Assembly (NCBI RefSeq): GCF_002295065.1
Contig: NZ_NSGG01000005.1
Location: forward strand, 1 to 64,000
DNA length: 64,000 nucleotides
Direction: 5' to 3'
From: Mesorhizobium sp. WSM3859
GTDB taxonomy: Bacteria > Pseudomonadota > Alphaproteobacteria > Rhizobiales > Rhizobiaceae
Shown here: positions 25,925 to 35,942 of the stretch, piece after piece
Layout: every line of letters begins with the position of its first letter
Numbering within the stretch: position 1 is the stretch's first letter
Program-made: the position numbers and the translations under genes
The notes under the pieces: generated by a model
The model's database searches: none
Told to the model about the DNA's origin: nothing
Seen by the model: the letters and a program-made list of their open reading frames with translations, nothing else

Positions 25925-28900
25925 TTACGGCTTCAAGTTCTGGATGTTGGCGCCCGCCGGGTCCTGCAGCACACGCCGCGGCTGTCGCTGCGGCACCAGC
26001 TGCTGCAGGATGTTTGGGTTGAGCAGCAGGTTCGGATTGATCCCCAAGCCCGGCTGCCGGCGGATCGGGAAGCAATCCGGATACCGTCCGGTCGTGCCGA
26101 CCGGGCAGCGCCGCCTGATAATCGGCTGGCAAATGCCGTCGATCATCTGCGAGCCCGGAGCGCATTCAGCGTCTTCGAACGTGCCGCATCTGCCTTCTAT
26201 CACCTCGGTGCCGTGCGGACACACGCAGGCGCCGCGCTTGTTGAGGACCTGGCCGCGGATCGAGCACGTCTGCGGCTTCCTGATCGGCGCGCAAGCCTTG
26301 CCCTTCAGCGCCGTCCCCTTCGGGCAGACGCAGTCGCCATCTGCATTGCGCACCTGGCCGCGGATACGGCACCGGGCAGGCGGCTGTCTGTCAGGCACGC
26401 AAGCCTTGGCAATGCGGTCGAGATGCGTGCCGTCCGGGCAGGTGCAGCCATTCGATGTCGGCACCGCGCCAGGGATCGTGCATTTCGGTGGAGCGACCTG
26501 GCACACGCCGTTCACCAGCTCGCCGCGGCGGCACACGCAATTGCCGTCCTGATCGCGGTACTGGCCTGGGCGCAGCGTGCATTGCGGCTCCTGCGGCTCT
26601 CCGCCCTTGACGCACTTGCCATTTTCCAGGTCGGTGCCGCGCGGGCAGACGCAGCGTCCATCCTCGGTCCGGATTTGGCCCTGCAGCAGGACGCAGCGCG
26701 GCGGTGGCGGCAGCGGCAGGAGCTTGGTGCCGCCGCCTGTGCCCCCACTAGCCGAACATTGGCCGTTGCGGAAGGTGGTGCCCTCCGGGCAGACGCAACG
26801 GCCGGCCGAGTTCAGCACCATTCCATACAAGCACTGGATCTTCACCTCACGCCGGATGGTGAAGGGATGGCACGCGTAAGCCTTGCCGCGATCGCCTTGG
26901 ACGTTGGTCAGGTCGCGCGACAGCGTGTCGCCGCCGCCCTGCACCGGCGTGTTCGGAGGAAGCACGCCGACGCAGTTCTGCCCGCTGACCGTGCCCTGCA
27001 GAGCGGCAAGACGCCCATCCTCCGGAAGGATCACGGTGACGTGGTGGCTGTGGCTTTCGCCGACGCCCAGCGTCAGGTCAGCGATGCAGGACGCGGGCAG
27101 CGTCGTCGGCTCCGGCGAACAGCCGAAGGGCGGATCGATCGAGGTGATCTGAACGCCTTCCAGCCGGCCGAGACCCTCCACGCCGATCGCATCGCCGATG
27201 CGGACCGGACCGGAGAAGGGGTTCGGCCCCTCATTCGTGATGGTGATCTCGAACGAGCAGGGTTGTCCCGGCTGGCACTCGGCATCGCCGGTCTTCTCCA
27301 CACGGACGGTGGAGGCGCCGCCGCCCTTCGCGCAGGCCTGGCCGATTGGATAGACGATGTCGTCGCCAGGCGCCGGCCCGAAGCTGCCGCGCGCGCAGTT
27401 CTCGAACGCGCCATTGCCGCTCACCGTCACGTCGAAGTGCCGGCTGGTTCCAGGCGCCATGACGGCGCCGGGAATCTGGCAGGACAGCGAGTTTGCAGGC
27501 ACCGGACCGCAGCTCCACTCCGCGCCGTCAGGGGTGACGGTCTGGATCTGGACGGGCGCTCCGCCCGACACCAGCGCGGCGGCATCGCTGACCCGTACCT
27601 GGCCAGTCGGAGCGGCGGTGCCGGCATTGGTGACGGTGATCCGGCAGGAAACAGCCGCGGCACCGGCCAGCGAACCGCCGCATGTCTTGCCGATGCGCAG
27701 GCCGGGCTGGCCGCCATTTGGATGGCGGATGCGCTCGGTCGCGCAGGCCTTGTTGTTGGCGAGGTCGACCTCGCCGGGAATGCCTTTCACCTCGGCGCAG
27801 TTCTCCACCGTGTCCGGCCGGTAGCTTGCCGGCATCACCGCCTTGACGACGATCGGCGTCGAGGCGCCCGGAGGCAGCGCGATGCCGGCATTGTCGCAGC
27901 GGAACTGGCCGGCGCCGTTCGGTCCGCAGGTCCAGGGCGGGCTCGGCCCGAAGGTCGACGAGGTCGGCGCGCCGCCCGGATAGGTGTCGATCACCGTCAG
28001 CGGCCCGTTATAGGTGCCGGTGCCGTTGTTGATGATGTCGATCACGAAGTAGCAGACGCCGTCCGGCGTGCAGACCGGGGCGCGGGCGCGCTTCTTCAGG
28101 ATCAGGTCGACCTTCTTCTCGACCGGCGGATTGCATTGCGGATCGCGATCGCCACGGCGGCAGATCGGGATCGAGGCGCAGCCGCGGTCATTCTGCTGGC
28201 TGCCGAACAGCGGCTTGCCGCTGGCCTGGTAGTCATACGCGGCGCAGTTGCGCAACGCGCCGCCCTGCCAGCCGCCGGCCGGCTTGAAGCCTAGCTTGAG
28301 GTTGACCGAGGCGCCAGGGTTGAGCGTCGTTGCCGGGTAGGTGCAGGTCATCGGCGTCGTGCCGGGCACGCAGACCCAGGGCGCATTCGGCCCGGAGGTC
28401 AGCACGGAGCCTGCCGGCAACGTCACCTCGTCGAGCACGATCTTGCCGTTATAGGGCGCGTCGCCGACATTGGTGACCGTGATGGTGAAGTCGCAGCCGC
28501 CGGCCATCGTGCAACGCGGCACGTCGGCATGTTTCTCGACCTTGAGGTCCGGCTCCTTGTCCTTCGGCGGGCATCTCAGGTCACGCGGGATGACGATGTC
28601 GATGACCTGCGTGCAGCAGAGCCCCCAGCCTTCCTTCGGGCCGGCATAGGTCTCGATGCCGGTGACGATAAGGTGGATGGCCTCGCCAGGCGAGGCGCCG
28701 ATGATCTTCCAGTTCAGCACGCCGCCGCCGACCGGCACCTTCTGCGTGTCGGGAACGATGGTGATGCCGGGCGCGGTCGTCGACACCTGCACCCATTTGC
28801 CGCCCATCTCGGGTCCGACCGGCATGTGGTAGATGAAGGCGCCGCCGCCGGGCACGCAATCGACAGTGCCGTGCTCGACCTTGAAGCACTCCTTGCTTGG

Positions 28901-29677
28901 AGGCGGAGGCGGCGGGTTGCATTTGGTCGGGTCGATCCTGATCGAGGTTTTCACCCCGGTGAGGAAATCGCCGTCGTCGGGCTTGTCCGGATCCTGCGAG
29001 GGGATGGTCGTTGCCGGCCCGCCCCGCAGCGAAACCTTGATCTCTCCCTGGTTGTCGACCGTCGCCGGCACGGGAAAGGTCGCATGGTCTATCTTGGCGG
29101 TGATGCGGAAGGTGATGACGCGCTCGTTCGCAGCACCCGCGCCATCGAGGTTCGCAGCGCTGATGCGGAAGTTGGAAACGTTCGCCGTGTCGTTCGGACC
29201 GGCCGACATGCTGATTGAAGCAGCCGGCAGCGGTCCGCCGGAGGCGCTGGTGCCGTCGCCGGCGACATCGACGCTGACTATCTGCAGGCCGTGCGGCAGC
29301 TGGTCCCTGAAATCGAGCCTTGTTGCTTTGAGCAAGGCCGCCACGCTCGGCCGGTCGAAGTCCTGCGGGTCGCCGTGGATGCCGAAGCTCAGGACATATT
29401 CGACCGTATCACAGCTTCTCTGGCCGCCTTTCTTGGTGAAGAAGGGCACGATCCGCGCAAGTTCCGCGTTGATGCCGCGCGACGCTGGGTTGGCGGCCTG
29501 GCTGGCCGTGGCCGGAGCCTTATCCTGGGCGAGCGCCGGCAGGGCCGGCATCATGGCGACCGCGATACCGGCCGCCATCAGCCAGCGCGCGCCGCGCCTG
29601 GCATATGACAGGGGTTTCATGATCGTCTCCATGACGGTTTTGCGCGAGGCGAAGCGGGAATGGGCGAGATCGCTCAT
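25925..29677 (-). CDS. Large secreted protein with Ig-like (DUF11-like) and Cys-rich repeats, unknown function
   Basis: 1250 residues from ATG 29677, which overlaps the upstream stop (ATGA) and has GGAGG upstream. ATG 29620 with GGAG is an alternative that gives a normal signal peptide. A signal sequence ends near PALPALA (about residue 50). Visible order: an N-terminal domain (about 60-270); a Pro-rich linker; a domain with paired cysteines that also occurs in the neighbouring gene product; four DUF11-like Ig-fold repeats, each with a conserved W-x-C; then at least six EGF-sized repeats of pattern C-x-C-P-x-G-(T); and a basic Pro/Asn/Gln-rich tail. It is probably extracellular or surface-exposed. 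I do not recognise a named family, and no enzymatic motif is seen. Confidence 0.85.
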   Translation of the reverse strand: MSDLAHSRFASRKTVMETIMKPLSYARRGARWLMAAGIAVAMMPALPALAQDKAPATASQAANPASRGINAELARIVPFFTKKGGQRSCDTVEYVLSFGIHGDPQDFDRPSVAALLKATRLDFRDQLPHGLQIVSVDVAGDGTSASGGPLPAASISMSAGPNDTANVSNFRISAANLDGAGAANERVITFRITAKIDHATFPVPATVDNQGEIKVSLRGGPATTIPSQDPDKPDDGDFLTGVKTSIRIDPTKCNPPPPPPSKECFKVEHGTVDCVPGGGAFIYHMPVGPEMGGKWVQVSTTAPGITIVPDTQKVPVGGGVLNWKIIGASPGEAIHLIVTGIETYAGPKEGWGLCCTQVIDIVIPRDLRCPPKDKEPDLKVEKHADVPRCTMAGGCDFTITVTNVGDAPYNGKIVLDEVTLPAGSVLTSGPNAPWVCVPGTTPMTCTYPATTLNPGASVNLKLGFKPAGGWQGGALRNCAAYDYQASGKPLFGSQQNDRGCASIPICRRGDRDPQCNPPVEKKVDLILKKRARAPVCTPDGVCYFVIDIINNGTGTYNGPLTVIDTYPGGAPTSSTFGPSPPWTCGPNGAGQFRCDNAGIALPPGASTPIVVKAVMPASYRPDTVENCAEVKGIPGEVDLANNKACATERIRHPNGGQPGLRIGKTCGGSLAGAAAVSCRITVTNAGTAAPTGQVRVSDAAALVSGGAPVQIQTVTPDGAEWSCGPVPANSLSCQIPGAVMAPGTSRHFDVTVSGNGAFENCARGSFGPAPGDDIVYPIGQACAKGGGASTVRVEKTGDAECQPGQPCSFEITITNEGPNPFSGPVRIGDAIGVEGLGRLEGVQITSIDPPFGCSPEPTTLPASCIADLTLGVGESHSHHVTVILPEDGRLAALQGTVSGQNCVGVLPPNTPVQGGGDTLSRDLTNVQGDRGKAYACHPFTIRREVKIQCLYGMVLNSAGRCVCPEGTTFRNGQCSASGGTGGGTKLLPLPPPPRCVLLQGQIRTEDGRCVCPRGTDLENGKCVKGGEPQEPQCTLRPGQYRDQDGNCVCRRGELVNGVCQVAPPKCTIPGAVPTSNGCTCPDGTHLDRIAKACVPDRQPPARCRIRGQVRNADGDCVCPKGTALKGKACAPIRKPQTCSIRGQVLNKRGACVCPHGTEVIEGRCGTFEDAECAPGSQMIDGICQPIIRRRCPVGTTGRYPDCFPIRRQPGLGINPNLLLNPNILQQLVPQRQPRRVLQDPAGANIQNLKP
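26185..26832 (-). repeat. Encoded Cys-rich tandem repeat region
   Basis: Codes for six or more units of about 30-34 residues in the C-terminal part of the secreted protein. Each has a leading Cys, G-x-x-x-x-x-x-G-x-C-x-C-P-x-G-T and a closing Cys, for example [44 protein letters not shown] and [14 protein letters not shown]. Four cysteines per unit suggest two disulfides, EGF-like in size. One unit is degenerate ([13 protein letters not shown]). Confidence 0.8.
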
Positions 29678-31647
29678 CTTTCCCTCCTCGGCGCTTCGCA
29701 GTCGACGGCTGGCGTCCTGAGCGGCAGCGTCATCTTGCAGCAAGGATAGTAGCCACCCTTGTCCTGGTCGGACTTGCGGTAGAAGCAGAGCCCGACATTG
29801 ACGGTGTCGCCCGGATCATGGCCGGTGATGTCGATCGTGTAGGGCTTGCCCGGGACATGCGACATGGGGGTGGTCACCCCGACGCCGGACGTCCTGGACT
29901 GCGCCTTGATCGAATCGCCGCCAAAGCCGGCATGGTCATGGAGAGTGAGTTCGGCCCGCAGCCCGCGCGGCGTGCAGTAATAATGCACGTCCTCGACATC
30001 GACGCAGGGCGGCAGATTGCCGGGCGGCGGGAAGTCGGGCGGATAGAACGGAGGCAGATAGCCGCCGCCGGGGATTTCCTCGTAAAAGCCGGCACGGCCC
30101 TCGCAGGGGCGCCAGACTCTGACGTCGCCGACATGGCCCTGCACGTCCGGGTCCTCGAAATAGCCGTCGAAGTCGATGAACCACGAGCCGAAGGGCGGCA
30201 CGTTGGCCGGCTTGACCAGCGCGCTCGGCGTCAGCTGCACGCCATGCACGGCAAGCGGTCCACCGCCGGCGAGCCGCTCGGCAAGCTCCGGATTGTCGCG
30301 CAGCTTGTCGCCGGTGTTGACGACGGTGTCCGTGCAGACGGACGTGTCGAGATTGCCTTCGGCATCGTAGCGATATTGCAGGTCGACGCCGCCGGCCGAC
30401 TGGCGGTTACCCTCTGGGAAGCCGACCGCATATTCCTCTGGAACCTCGACCCAGGCCGATTCCGTCGCCGGATCGTCCGGATCCTCGCGCCAGTAGCGGA
30501 TCAGCTCGCCTTTGCCGGAATCGGCGAAGCGGCTGTAATCGTAGCGGTTCTCGACCGGACCGCGCTGGGCGAGATACATGAAGCCCTTGTTGTCGAAGGC
30601 GATGTCAGTGACGGCATAGTCCTGCTCCGCCTTGACCGTCAGCTCCCAGTGCGGATCGCCGGCAAAGCTTCCGTCGCTTGCAATGCCGACCGACCAGATT
30701 TCGGCCTTCTCGCCGACGGAATAGTAGAGCCGGCCGCCATGATAGGCGACGGCCCAGACGTGGCGCGCATCCTGCGTATAGCCCCAGGTCGCGGGATCTT
30801 CGGCGTCGAAGGCCGCGCTCTGGATGTCCATCGCGGCGCCGTCGTCGGCGATCGGTGCAAGCCCATGCGCCGGGCGCCCGGCAACGCCATGGTCGAAGCT
30901 GTCGATCAGATTGCCCTCGATATCGATGCGGTGAATGAGCCCCGTGTCGAGATCCGAAGCGAAGAACTCACGATGGGTCGGATCGAAGGCGAGGTTGCCG
31001 ATGCCTGGCCCGCTGTCGGTGTCGATGTCGGCGAATTTGGAGACGGCACCCGTGATGCCGTCGATCTTCCAGATCGTGCCCGGACCGCCGCCATTCTCGG
31101 TGCCGAACTGGCCGTCCATGAAGACCGCGCCCGCAGCGCCGCGGCGCTGCCGTTCCGGCCTGCCGTCATCGTCGGCGTCCGGCGTGACGATCTCGATACC
31201 ATGCAGCGAGGTCGCGGCCGCATAGAGGTTGGGAACGCCCGAGGGTACGCCGTCGCGGATGCCATCGTCATAGGCGAGGCCGAACACCTCGCCGATTTGA
31301 CCGGCAGTCACCTCGAAGGGAGGCGGCGTGAAGACAAGCTGACCCGAAGCCGGCCCGCCGAGATGCGAGACGTCGAAAATGCGCAAGGATGCGCGGGACG
31401 TGTCGATGAAGGTCTCGTCGACTGGGTCGACGCCGGGCGGCAGACCTTGATCGAAATCGGGAATGATGGTGCCCGGAAAGCCGGTGACCGCCATCGATCC
31501 GGGATAGATGATCTCCTGCGCCTTCGCCGCGCCGCCGAGAAAGAGGCCGGCGGACAGCGCCAAAGCGAGAATTCCGCTGCCTGTCGCGATTGCGCGGCGC
31601 AAACGGCCGCCACGGGAACGCAGGAACGAGCCGCGAACGCCAGACAT
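29674..31647 (-). CDS. Secreted beta-propeller-like protein with shared C-terminal domain, unknown function
   Basis: 657 residues from ATG 31647 (GGGGGAG just upstream). The frame stays open to 31896, but the extension is basic and low in complexity. A signal peptide with cleavage near AKA (residue 43) is clear. The body shows strand-loop repeats typical of NHL/SMP-30-type propellers, for example IGNLAFDPTHREFFASDLD, TDIAFDNKGFMYLAQRG and acidic Asp-rich loops that could bind calcium. The last 100 residues, with CC near the end, resemble a segment of the next protein, whose gene overlaps by 4 bases. The two are surely co-translated. Function unknown; extracytoplasmic. Confidence 0.82.
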   Translation of the reverse strand: MSGVRGSFLRSRGGRLRRAIATGSGILALALSAGLFLGGAAKAQEIIYPGSMAVTGFPGTIIPDFDQGLPPGVDPVDETFIDTSRASLRIFDVSHLGGPASGQLVFTPPPFEVTAGQIGEVFGLAYDDGIRDGVPSGVPNLYAAATSLHGIEIVTPDADDDGRPERQRRGAAGAVFMDGQFGTENGGGPGTIWKIDGITGAVSKFADIDTDSGPGIGNLAFDPTHREFFASDLDTGLIHRIDIEGNLIDSFDHGVAGRPAHGLAPIADDGAAMDIQSAAFDAEDPATWGYTQDARHVWAVAYHGGRLYYSVGEKAEIWSVGIASDGSFAGDPHWELTVKAEQDYAVTDIAFDNKGFMYLAQRGPVENRYDYSRFADSGKGELIRYWREDPDDPATESAWVEVPEEYAVGFPEGNRQSAGGVDLQYRYDAEGNLDTSVCTDTVVNTGDKLRDNPELAERLAGGGPLAVHGVQLTPSALVKPANVPPFGSWFIDFDGYFEDPDVQGHVGDVRVWRPCEGRAGFYEEIPGGGYLPPFYPPDFPPPGNLPPCVDVEDVHYYCTPRGLRAELTLHDHAGFGGDSIKAQSRTSGVGVTTPMSHVPGKPYTIDITGHDPGDTVNVGLCFYRKSDQDKGGYYPCCKMTLPLRTPAVDCEAPRRER

Positions 31648-32102
31648 TGAACTCCCCCCGAAGCCGCTGGGAGAAACGTCCATTCTTGCCGCGCCAACCA
31701 GGGCAAGGCGCGGCGTTGCAGCACGTTCTTCCCCGATCGAATTGTCTGCCTTCCTCTCTGCGACGATACGACGGCTCTTCCGCAGGGTCAACGGAATCAG
31801 CCGGAAGCCCAGCGCGTCAACGCCATCCCGAAGGCGGTGATCGCGCTGGACTCCCGTTGTTCCCGGAGACCGCGAAGTCCCTGGGTTTCTGGTCATGGCG
31901 GCTTTCCTTTCCGGACCGCACCATTGCGGCGCCTGGCCATCAGTCGCGGGCCGGCGCGGAAAGGTTCATGGGAGGATAGCGGAGCGGAAAGCGCCCTGGA
32001 GCAATTCCAGGAAAAGTGTGAGCGGTTTTCCGTCCGGAATTGCGCAAAAACAAGGAGATAGAGCGGTTCGCCGTTTCCGTGAAACGGTGAAACGCTCTAG
32101 GG
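31648..32102. other. Gap of 455 bases upstream of the secreted-protein operon
   Basis: Between the propeller gene start and the stop of the hydrolase gene I see one rhizobial palindromic repeat (31999-32100) and otherwise only a G/C-rich leader. The promoter of the two-gene secreted operon must lie here. No clear -35/-10 or operator dyad stands out, and the open frame across 31648-31896 could still be an N-terminal extension. Confidence 0.6.
31999..32100. repeat. Rhizobial GAGCAATTCC-type intergenic repeat
   Basis: GAGCAATTCCAGGAAAAGTG, then GCGGTTTTCCGTCCGGAATTGC, then GATAGAGCGG and CGTTTCCGTGAAACG. Internal pairs (GCAATTCC with GGAATTGC; CGTTTC with GAAACG) form two hairpins. This is a well-known dispersed element of Rhizobiales genomes. 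It ends 2 bases before the stop of the convergent-side hydrolase gene, so it may serve as that gene's transcript end. Confidence 0.85.
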
Positions 32103-33062
32103 TCACCAGATCCAGTCGCCGTGGCCGAGCGCCGAAATTGCCTCGACGATGCGGGTAAAGCTGGTCCGCGCTCGGCCGACCATGTGCCGGCCCCTGAGGT
32201 AACCATGGACCAGCCCCGGCTCCTCGAACCAGAAGGCGCGTCCGCCGGCCGCGACGACGCGGTCGCGATAGGCTTCGCCGTCGGACGACAGCGGGTCGCA
32301 TTGGGCGGTGATCAGCACGGTCGGGGGAAGGTTCGCGAAATCGGCGTCGGCGAGCGGGTAGAGCGTGATGTCGCCGGTCATGTCGATGCCGCCAGTGCGG
32401 ACATGCTTGTAGAAGTCGAGGTCGCGCACCGTCAGCATCGGGGCCTCGGCATGCGTGACGTAAGAGCCCTTCGAGTGGTCGCCGCCGAGGCCGGGATAGA
32501 TCAGCACCTGGCCGGGGGGCTTCTTGGCATGGCCGCGCGTGGCGTGGGCGACCGCGGCGCAAAGATTGCCGCCGGCGCTGTCGCCGCAGAGCAGGACCGG
32601 GCAGTCATAGGTCTTGGCGGCCCATTCGAAGGCGTCCATGGCGTCGTCGAAGGCCGCCGGGTGCAGATGCTCCGGCGCCAGCCGGTAATCGAGCGACACC
32701 ACCTCGAAGCCGGTGCGGGCGCAAAGCTCGGCGCAGATATCGTCATGGCTGTCCAGCCCGCCAAGGATGAAGCCGCCGCCATGGATATAGAGCACCATCG
32801 CGGCTCCGTCCGGAACGGCGTTGCGGTAGATGCGGATCAAGATGCTGTTGGTTGGTGCGGCAACGGCAGTCGTCTCCGCCGTCACGCCTTGCGGATAGCC
32901 GGCAAAGAACTCCCGGCACATCCGGTCGTAGATCGCGCGCTGCTCTTCGATCGTGTAGTCGATCGTATCCGGCGGATAATAGGAGTTGGTCTTCTCGATG
33001 AAGGCCCAGGTCTCTGCGTCGATCAGGGTTTTGTAGTCGGTCACGATGGATGACGCCGTCAT
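32103..33062 (-). CDS. Alpha/beta hydrolase, hormone-sensitive-lipase type esterase
   Basis: 319-residue carboxylesterase-like enzyme with the HSL-family oxyanion motif HGGGF at 94-98 and nucleophile elbow GDSAGG at 160-165 (S162). The acid is in AQCDPLSSD and the histidine in GLVHGYL. It starts MTASSIVTDYK at 33062, 10 bases after the caiD stop, making it the last gene of the carnitine operon. In that context it might hydrolyse an acyl-carnitine ester or a CoA thioester, but HSL-type esterases have broad specificity and the natural substrate is not evident. Confidence 0.88.
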   Translation of the reverse strand: MTASSIVTDYKTLIDAETWAFIEKTNSYYPPDTIDYTIEEQRAIYDRMCREFFAGYPQGVTAETTAVAAPTNSILIRIYRNAVPDGAAMVLYIHGGGFILGGLDSHDDICAELCARTGFEVVSLDYRLAPEHLHPAAFDDAMDAFEWAAKTYDCPVLLCGDSAGGNLCAAVAHATRGHAKKPPGQVLIYPGLGGDHSKGSYVTHAEAPMLTVRDLDFYKHVRTGGIDMTGDITLYPLADADFANLPPTVLITAQCDPLSSDGEAYRDRVVAAGGRAFWFEEPGLVHGYLRGRHMVGRARTSFTRIVEAISALGHGDWIW

Positions 33063-33072
33063 CTCCGTGGTG

Positions 33073-33855
33073 TCACTTTCCCTTCCACACCGGATCACGC
33101 TTTTCCGCGAACGCCCGGAAGCCTTCTATATTGTCTTCCGACCCGTAGAGGATATCGACCGTCGGCAGCTGCCTCCTTGTCACCTTGTTCATGGCGTCCT
33201 GGAAGGTCAGCGCCTCGGCCACCCGCGCCGTCTCCTTGATCGAGGCGAACACTAGCGGCGGGCCGCTGGCCAAAAGCCTTGCGATCTCCCAGACGCGCTC
33301 CTCGAGCTTGTCCTTGGGCAGCACCTCGTTGACCAGGCCCCAGCGATGCGCTTCGGCGACATCCATCCAGCGGCCGGTGAACAGGAGGTCCATGGCGATG
33401 TGGTAGGGAATGCGCTTCGGCAGCTTGATCGTCGCGGCATCAGCCAGCGTGCCGGCGCGGATCTCCGGCAGCGCGAAGGAGGAATGGTCCGAGGCGTAAA
33501 TGAGGTCGCAGGACAGCGCCAGCTCGAAACCGCCGCCCACCGCCATGCCGTTGACGCAAGCGATCACCGGCTTGTTGAGGTCGCGCAGTTCCTGCAGGCC
33601 GGCGAAGCCGCCGACGCCATAGTCGCCGTCGACCGCATCGCCGGCGGCGGCCGCCTTCAGGTCCCAGCCGGCGCTGAAGAACTTGTCACCGGCCGTCTTG
33701 ACGATGGCGACGCGCAGTTCGGGGTCGTCGCGGAACGCCTTGAAGGTCTCGCCCATCAGCCGCGATGTCTTCAGGTCGATGGCGTTGGCCTTCGGCCGGT
33801 CGAGCGTGACCTCGAGGATCGCGCCTTCGCGGCGGGTGGTGATGACGTCAGCCAT
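33073..33855 (-). CDS. caiD: Enoyl-CoA hydratase family, carnitinyl-CoA dehydratase-like
   Basis: Crotonase-fold enzyme of 260 residues, starting MADVITTRREG at 33855. The oxyanion-hole segments are GDKFFSAGWDLK and ACVNGMAVGGGFELAL, and the active-site loop is SSFALPEIRAG, as in CaiD. In the family it hydrates crotonobetainyl-CoA to carnitinyl-CoA. It overlaps the end of the acyl-CoA synthetase gene by 8 bases. With a CaiA-like dehydrogenase in the same operon it would route gamma-butyrobetaine or crotonobetaine into carnitine. A generic enoyl-CoA hydratase cannot be excluded. Confidence 0.85.
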   Translation of the reverse strand: MADVITTRREGAILEVTLDRPKANAIDLKTSRLMGETFKAFRDDPELRVAIVKTAGDKFFSAGWDLKAAAAGDAVDGDYGVGGFAGLQELRDLNKPVIACVNGMAVGGGFELALSCDLIYASDHSSFALPEIRAGTLADAATIKLPKRIPYHIAMDLLFTGRWMDVAEAHRWGLVNEVLPKDKLEERVWEIARLLASGPPLVFASIKETARVAEALTFQDAMNKVTRRQLPTVDILYGSEDNIEGFRAFAEKRDPVWKGK

Positions 33856-35932
33856 TCTTCTTTTCTCCAAGCACCAGCAGGGCGTCCGCGATCCATGCGC
33901 CCTTGCCTTCGGCGCAGACGATCAGCGGGTTGATGTCGAGTTCCTCGATCTCGCCTTCGTTCTTCTGGACGAAGTCGGCAATGCCGGCGATGGCGTCGAT
34001 GGCGGCGTTGACGTCGGCCTTCGGCCGGCCACGATAGCCTTCGAGCAACGGATAGAGCTTCAACCCACGCAATGCCGCCTCGATGTCGTCGCGCGTCGCC
34101 GGCAGCATGAGCGTCACGCTGTCGCGCAAGAGCTCGACCAGCACGCCGCCGGTGCCGAGCGTCATCACCACGCCGAACATCGGGTCGCGGGTGAAGCCGA
34201 CGATCAGTTCGGCGACGCCGTCGCGCACCATGCGCTCGGCATAGAGCCCGGTGCCGAGCGGCAAAAGGTCATGCGCGGCGGCGCTGACCGATTCGGCATC
34301 CTTGAGGTTCAGCCTGACAGCGCCGACTTCCGACTTGTGCGTCACGCCGAGCGCCTTGAGAGCGACCGGGAAGCCGAGCGTCATGGAGGAGATCACCGCC
34401 TCGACCGCATTGGACGCACGCTCGCCCTTCGGCACCGGCAGTCCGGCCTTGATCAGCCTTTCCTTGGCTTCGGCCTCGTCCGGCGTCACGCGCTTGGCTT
34501 CGGATGCTCCCGCTGCCGTGGTGTCGACCGGCTGCGCCTGCGGCTCGCGCCAGGCCCAGCCGATGAAGGCGGCAGCCTGGGCGGCGTCCATGGCCTCGGA
34601 AATGCCGAACAAAGGCACCATGCCGCGCGCCATCAGGCCGGCGGTGTATTCCTCCGGCAGGTTCTCCGGCAGCGAGGAGACGATCGCGCCTTGCGCCTTG
34701 TTGGTCCTCAATGCGGCCTCGAAAGCACGCAGCGTCGTCCACCAGTCGACGTCCGAGCAGCGGTCGGGGCGTGGGAAGTCGAGCACCAGCATGTTCAAGT
34801 CGAAACCGCCCGACACCATGGCGGTGAAGGTCGCCGTCATCGCCGGCTCGTTGTTCCAGATGAAGGTGTGGTAGTCGAGCGGGTTGGCGACCGCGACCAG
34901 CGGTCCGAGTGTCGATTTCACATGGGCGCGGTGTTCGGCCGTCAGGGCCGGGAAATGCACCCAGCGCCCCTCGGCGCTGTCGGCCATCACGGAGGCTTCG
35001 CCGCCCGAGCAGCTCATCGACGACAATTTGTAGCCCGGCAACGGCCCGGTGATGTGCAAAAGCTTCAGCGCCTCGATGAAGGCGGGGATGGAATCGACGC
35101 GCGCGATGCCGAGCCGCTTCAGGAAAGCCCCGGAGGCGGCGTCAGATCCGGCGAGCGAGGCGGTGTGCGACACCGTGGCCTGCCTTGCCTGTTCGGAGCG
35201 GCCGACCTTCATGGCGATGATCGGCTTCTTCAATTCGCGCGCCCGCGCCGCCAGCCTCTCGAAGCCGGCTACGGAATCGAAAGCCTCGATATGCAGGCCG
35301 AGCGAGGTGACGCGCTCGTCCTCGATCAGGCCGAGCGCCATTTCGGAGAGCCCGGTCTGCGCCTGGTTGCCGGCCGTCATCAGGAAGGCGATCGGCAGGC
35401 CACGCTTCTGCATCGTCATGTTGATGGCGATGTTGGACGACTGGGTGATGATGGCGACACCCTTGCCGCCCTCCGGCAGGCGGATGCCGCCATGCTGGTC
35501 GGGCCACAACAGCGCGCCGTCGGCATAGTTGATGAGGCCGTAGCAGTTCGGCCCGATGATCGGCATCTGGCCGGCGGCGGCGACGAGCTCCGCCTGCAGC
35601 CGCTCGCCGTCCTCGTCATAGGCCTCGGTCTCCAGGAAGCCCGCCGCGAAGCAGACGGCGCCGCCGGCGCCGCGCTCGGCCAGCGCCTTGATCACCTCGA
35701 TGGTGAGATGCCGGTTGACACCGACAAAGGCGGCGTCCGGCGCTCCAGGAAGATCGGCGACCGAGCGGTACGCCTTGCGGCCGGCGACCTCATCCTTGGT
35801 CGGATGCACCGGCCAGATTTCGCCGGCAAAGCCCATCTTGATCGATTGCGCCACGACGGCGGCGGCCTGCGCCCCGCCGAACACGGCGATCGATTTCGGG
35901 CGCAGGAGACGTTCGAGTTTATGCATGGTCAT
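33848..35932 (-). CDS. NDP-forming acyl-CoA synthetase (acetate-CoA ligase family)
   Basis: 694 residues with the single-chain ADP-forming layout: a CoA-binding domain (about 5-130, SIAVFGGAQ), a succinyl-CoA-ligase-like domain (about 145-440), and a C-terminal ATP-grasp domain (about 470-690) containing PVALKALGVTHKSEVG and IDAIAGIADFV. Unlike CaiC, it lacks the AMP-binding signature. It could activate carnitine-type acids, or run in reverse to harvest ATP from betainyl-CoA. It sits second-last-but-one in the carnitine operon, behind a palindromic repeat. Confidence 0.88.
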   Translation of the reverse strand: MTMHKLERLLRPKSIAVFGGAQAAAVVAQSIKMGFAGEIWPVHPTKDEVAGRKAYRSVADLPGAPDAAFVGVNRHLTIEVIKALAERGAGGAVCFAAGFLETEAYDEDGERLQAELVAAAGQMPIIGPNCYGLINYADGALLWPDQHGGIRLPEGGKGVAIITQSSNIAINMTMQKRGLPIAFLMTAGNQAQTGLSEMALGLIEDERVTSLGLHIEAFDSVAGFERLAARARELKKPIIAMKVGRSEQARQATVSHTASLAGSDAASGAFLKRLGIARVDSIPAFIEALKLLHITGPLPGYKLSSMSCSGGEASVMADSAEGRWVHFPALTAEHRAHVKSTLGPLVAVANPLDYHTFIWNNEPAMTATFTAMVSGGFDLNMLVLDFPRPDRCSDVDWWTTLRAFEAALRTNKAQGAIVSSLPENLPEEYTAGLMARGMVPLFGISEAMDAAQAAAFIGWAWREPQAQPVDTTAAGASEAKRVTPDEAEAKERLIKAGLPVPKGERASNAVEAVISSMTLGFPVALKALGVTHKSEVGAVRLNLKDAESVSAAAHDLLPLGTGLYAERMVRDGVAELIVGFTRDPMFGVVMTLGTGGVLVELLRDSVTLMLPATRDDIEAALRGLKLYPLLEGYRGRPKADVNAAIDAIAGIADFVQKNEGEIEELDINPLIVCAEGKGAWIADALLVLGEKKNG

Positions 35933-35942
35933 CTTTTCGTTT

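Noticed and set aside
25746..26165. 140-codon upstream extension of rpe
   Set aside because: It would cross a palindromic repeat and the terminator at 25877-25906 and overlap the C-terminus of the neighbouring gene. The family N-terminus starts at 25745.
26213..28294. 693-codon open frame on the plus strand
   Set aside because: It is antisense to the Cys-rich secreted protein, is compositionally a GC-frame artefact rich in R, A, H and D, and has no domain or signal. The minus-strand product has a signal peptide, domains and a terminator.
31648..31896. Longer N-terminus (83 more codons) for the propeller-like protein
   Set aside because: The extension is Arg/Thr-rich, would bury the signal peptide internally, and lacks a ribosome site, whereas GGGGGAG precedes ATG 31647.
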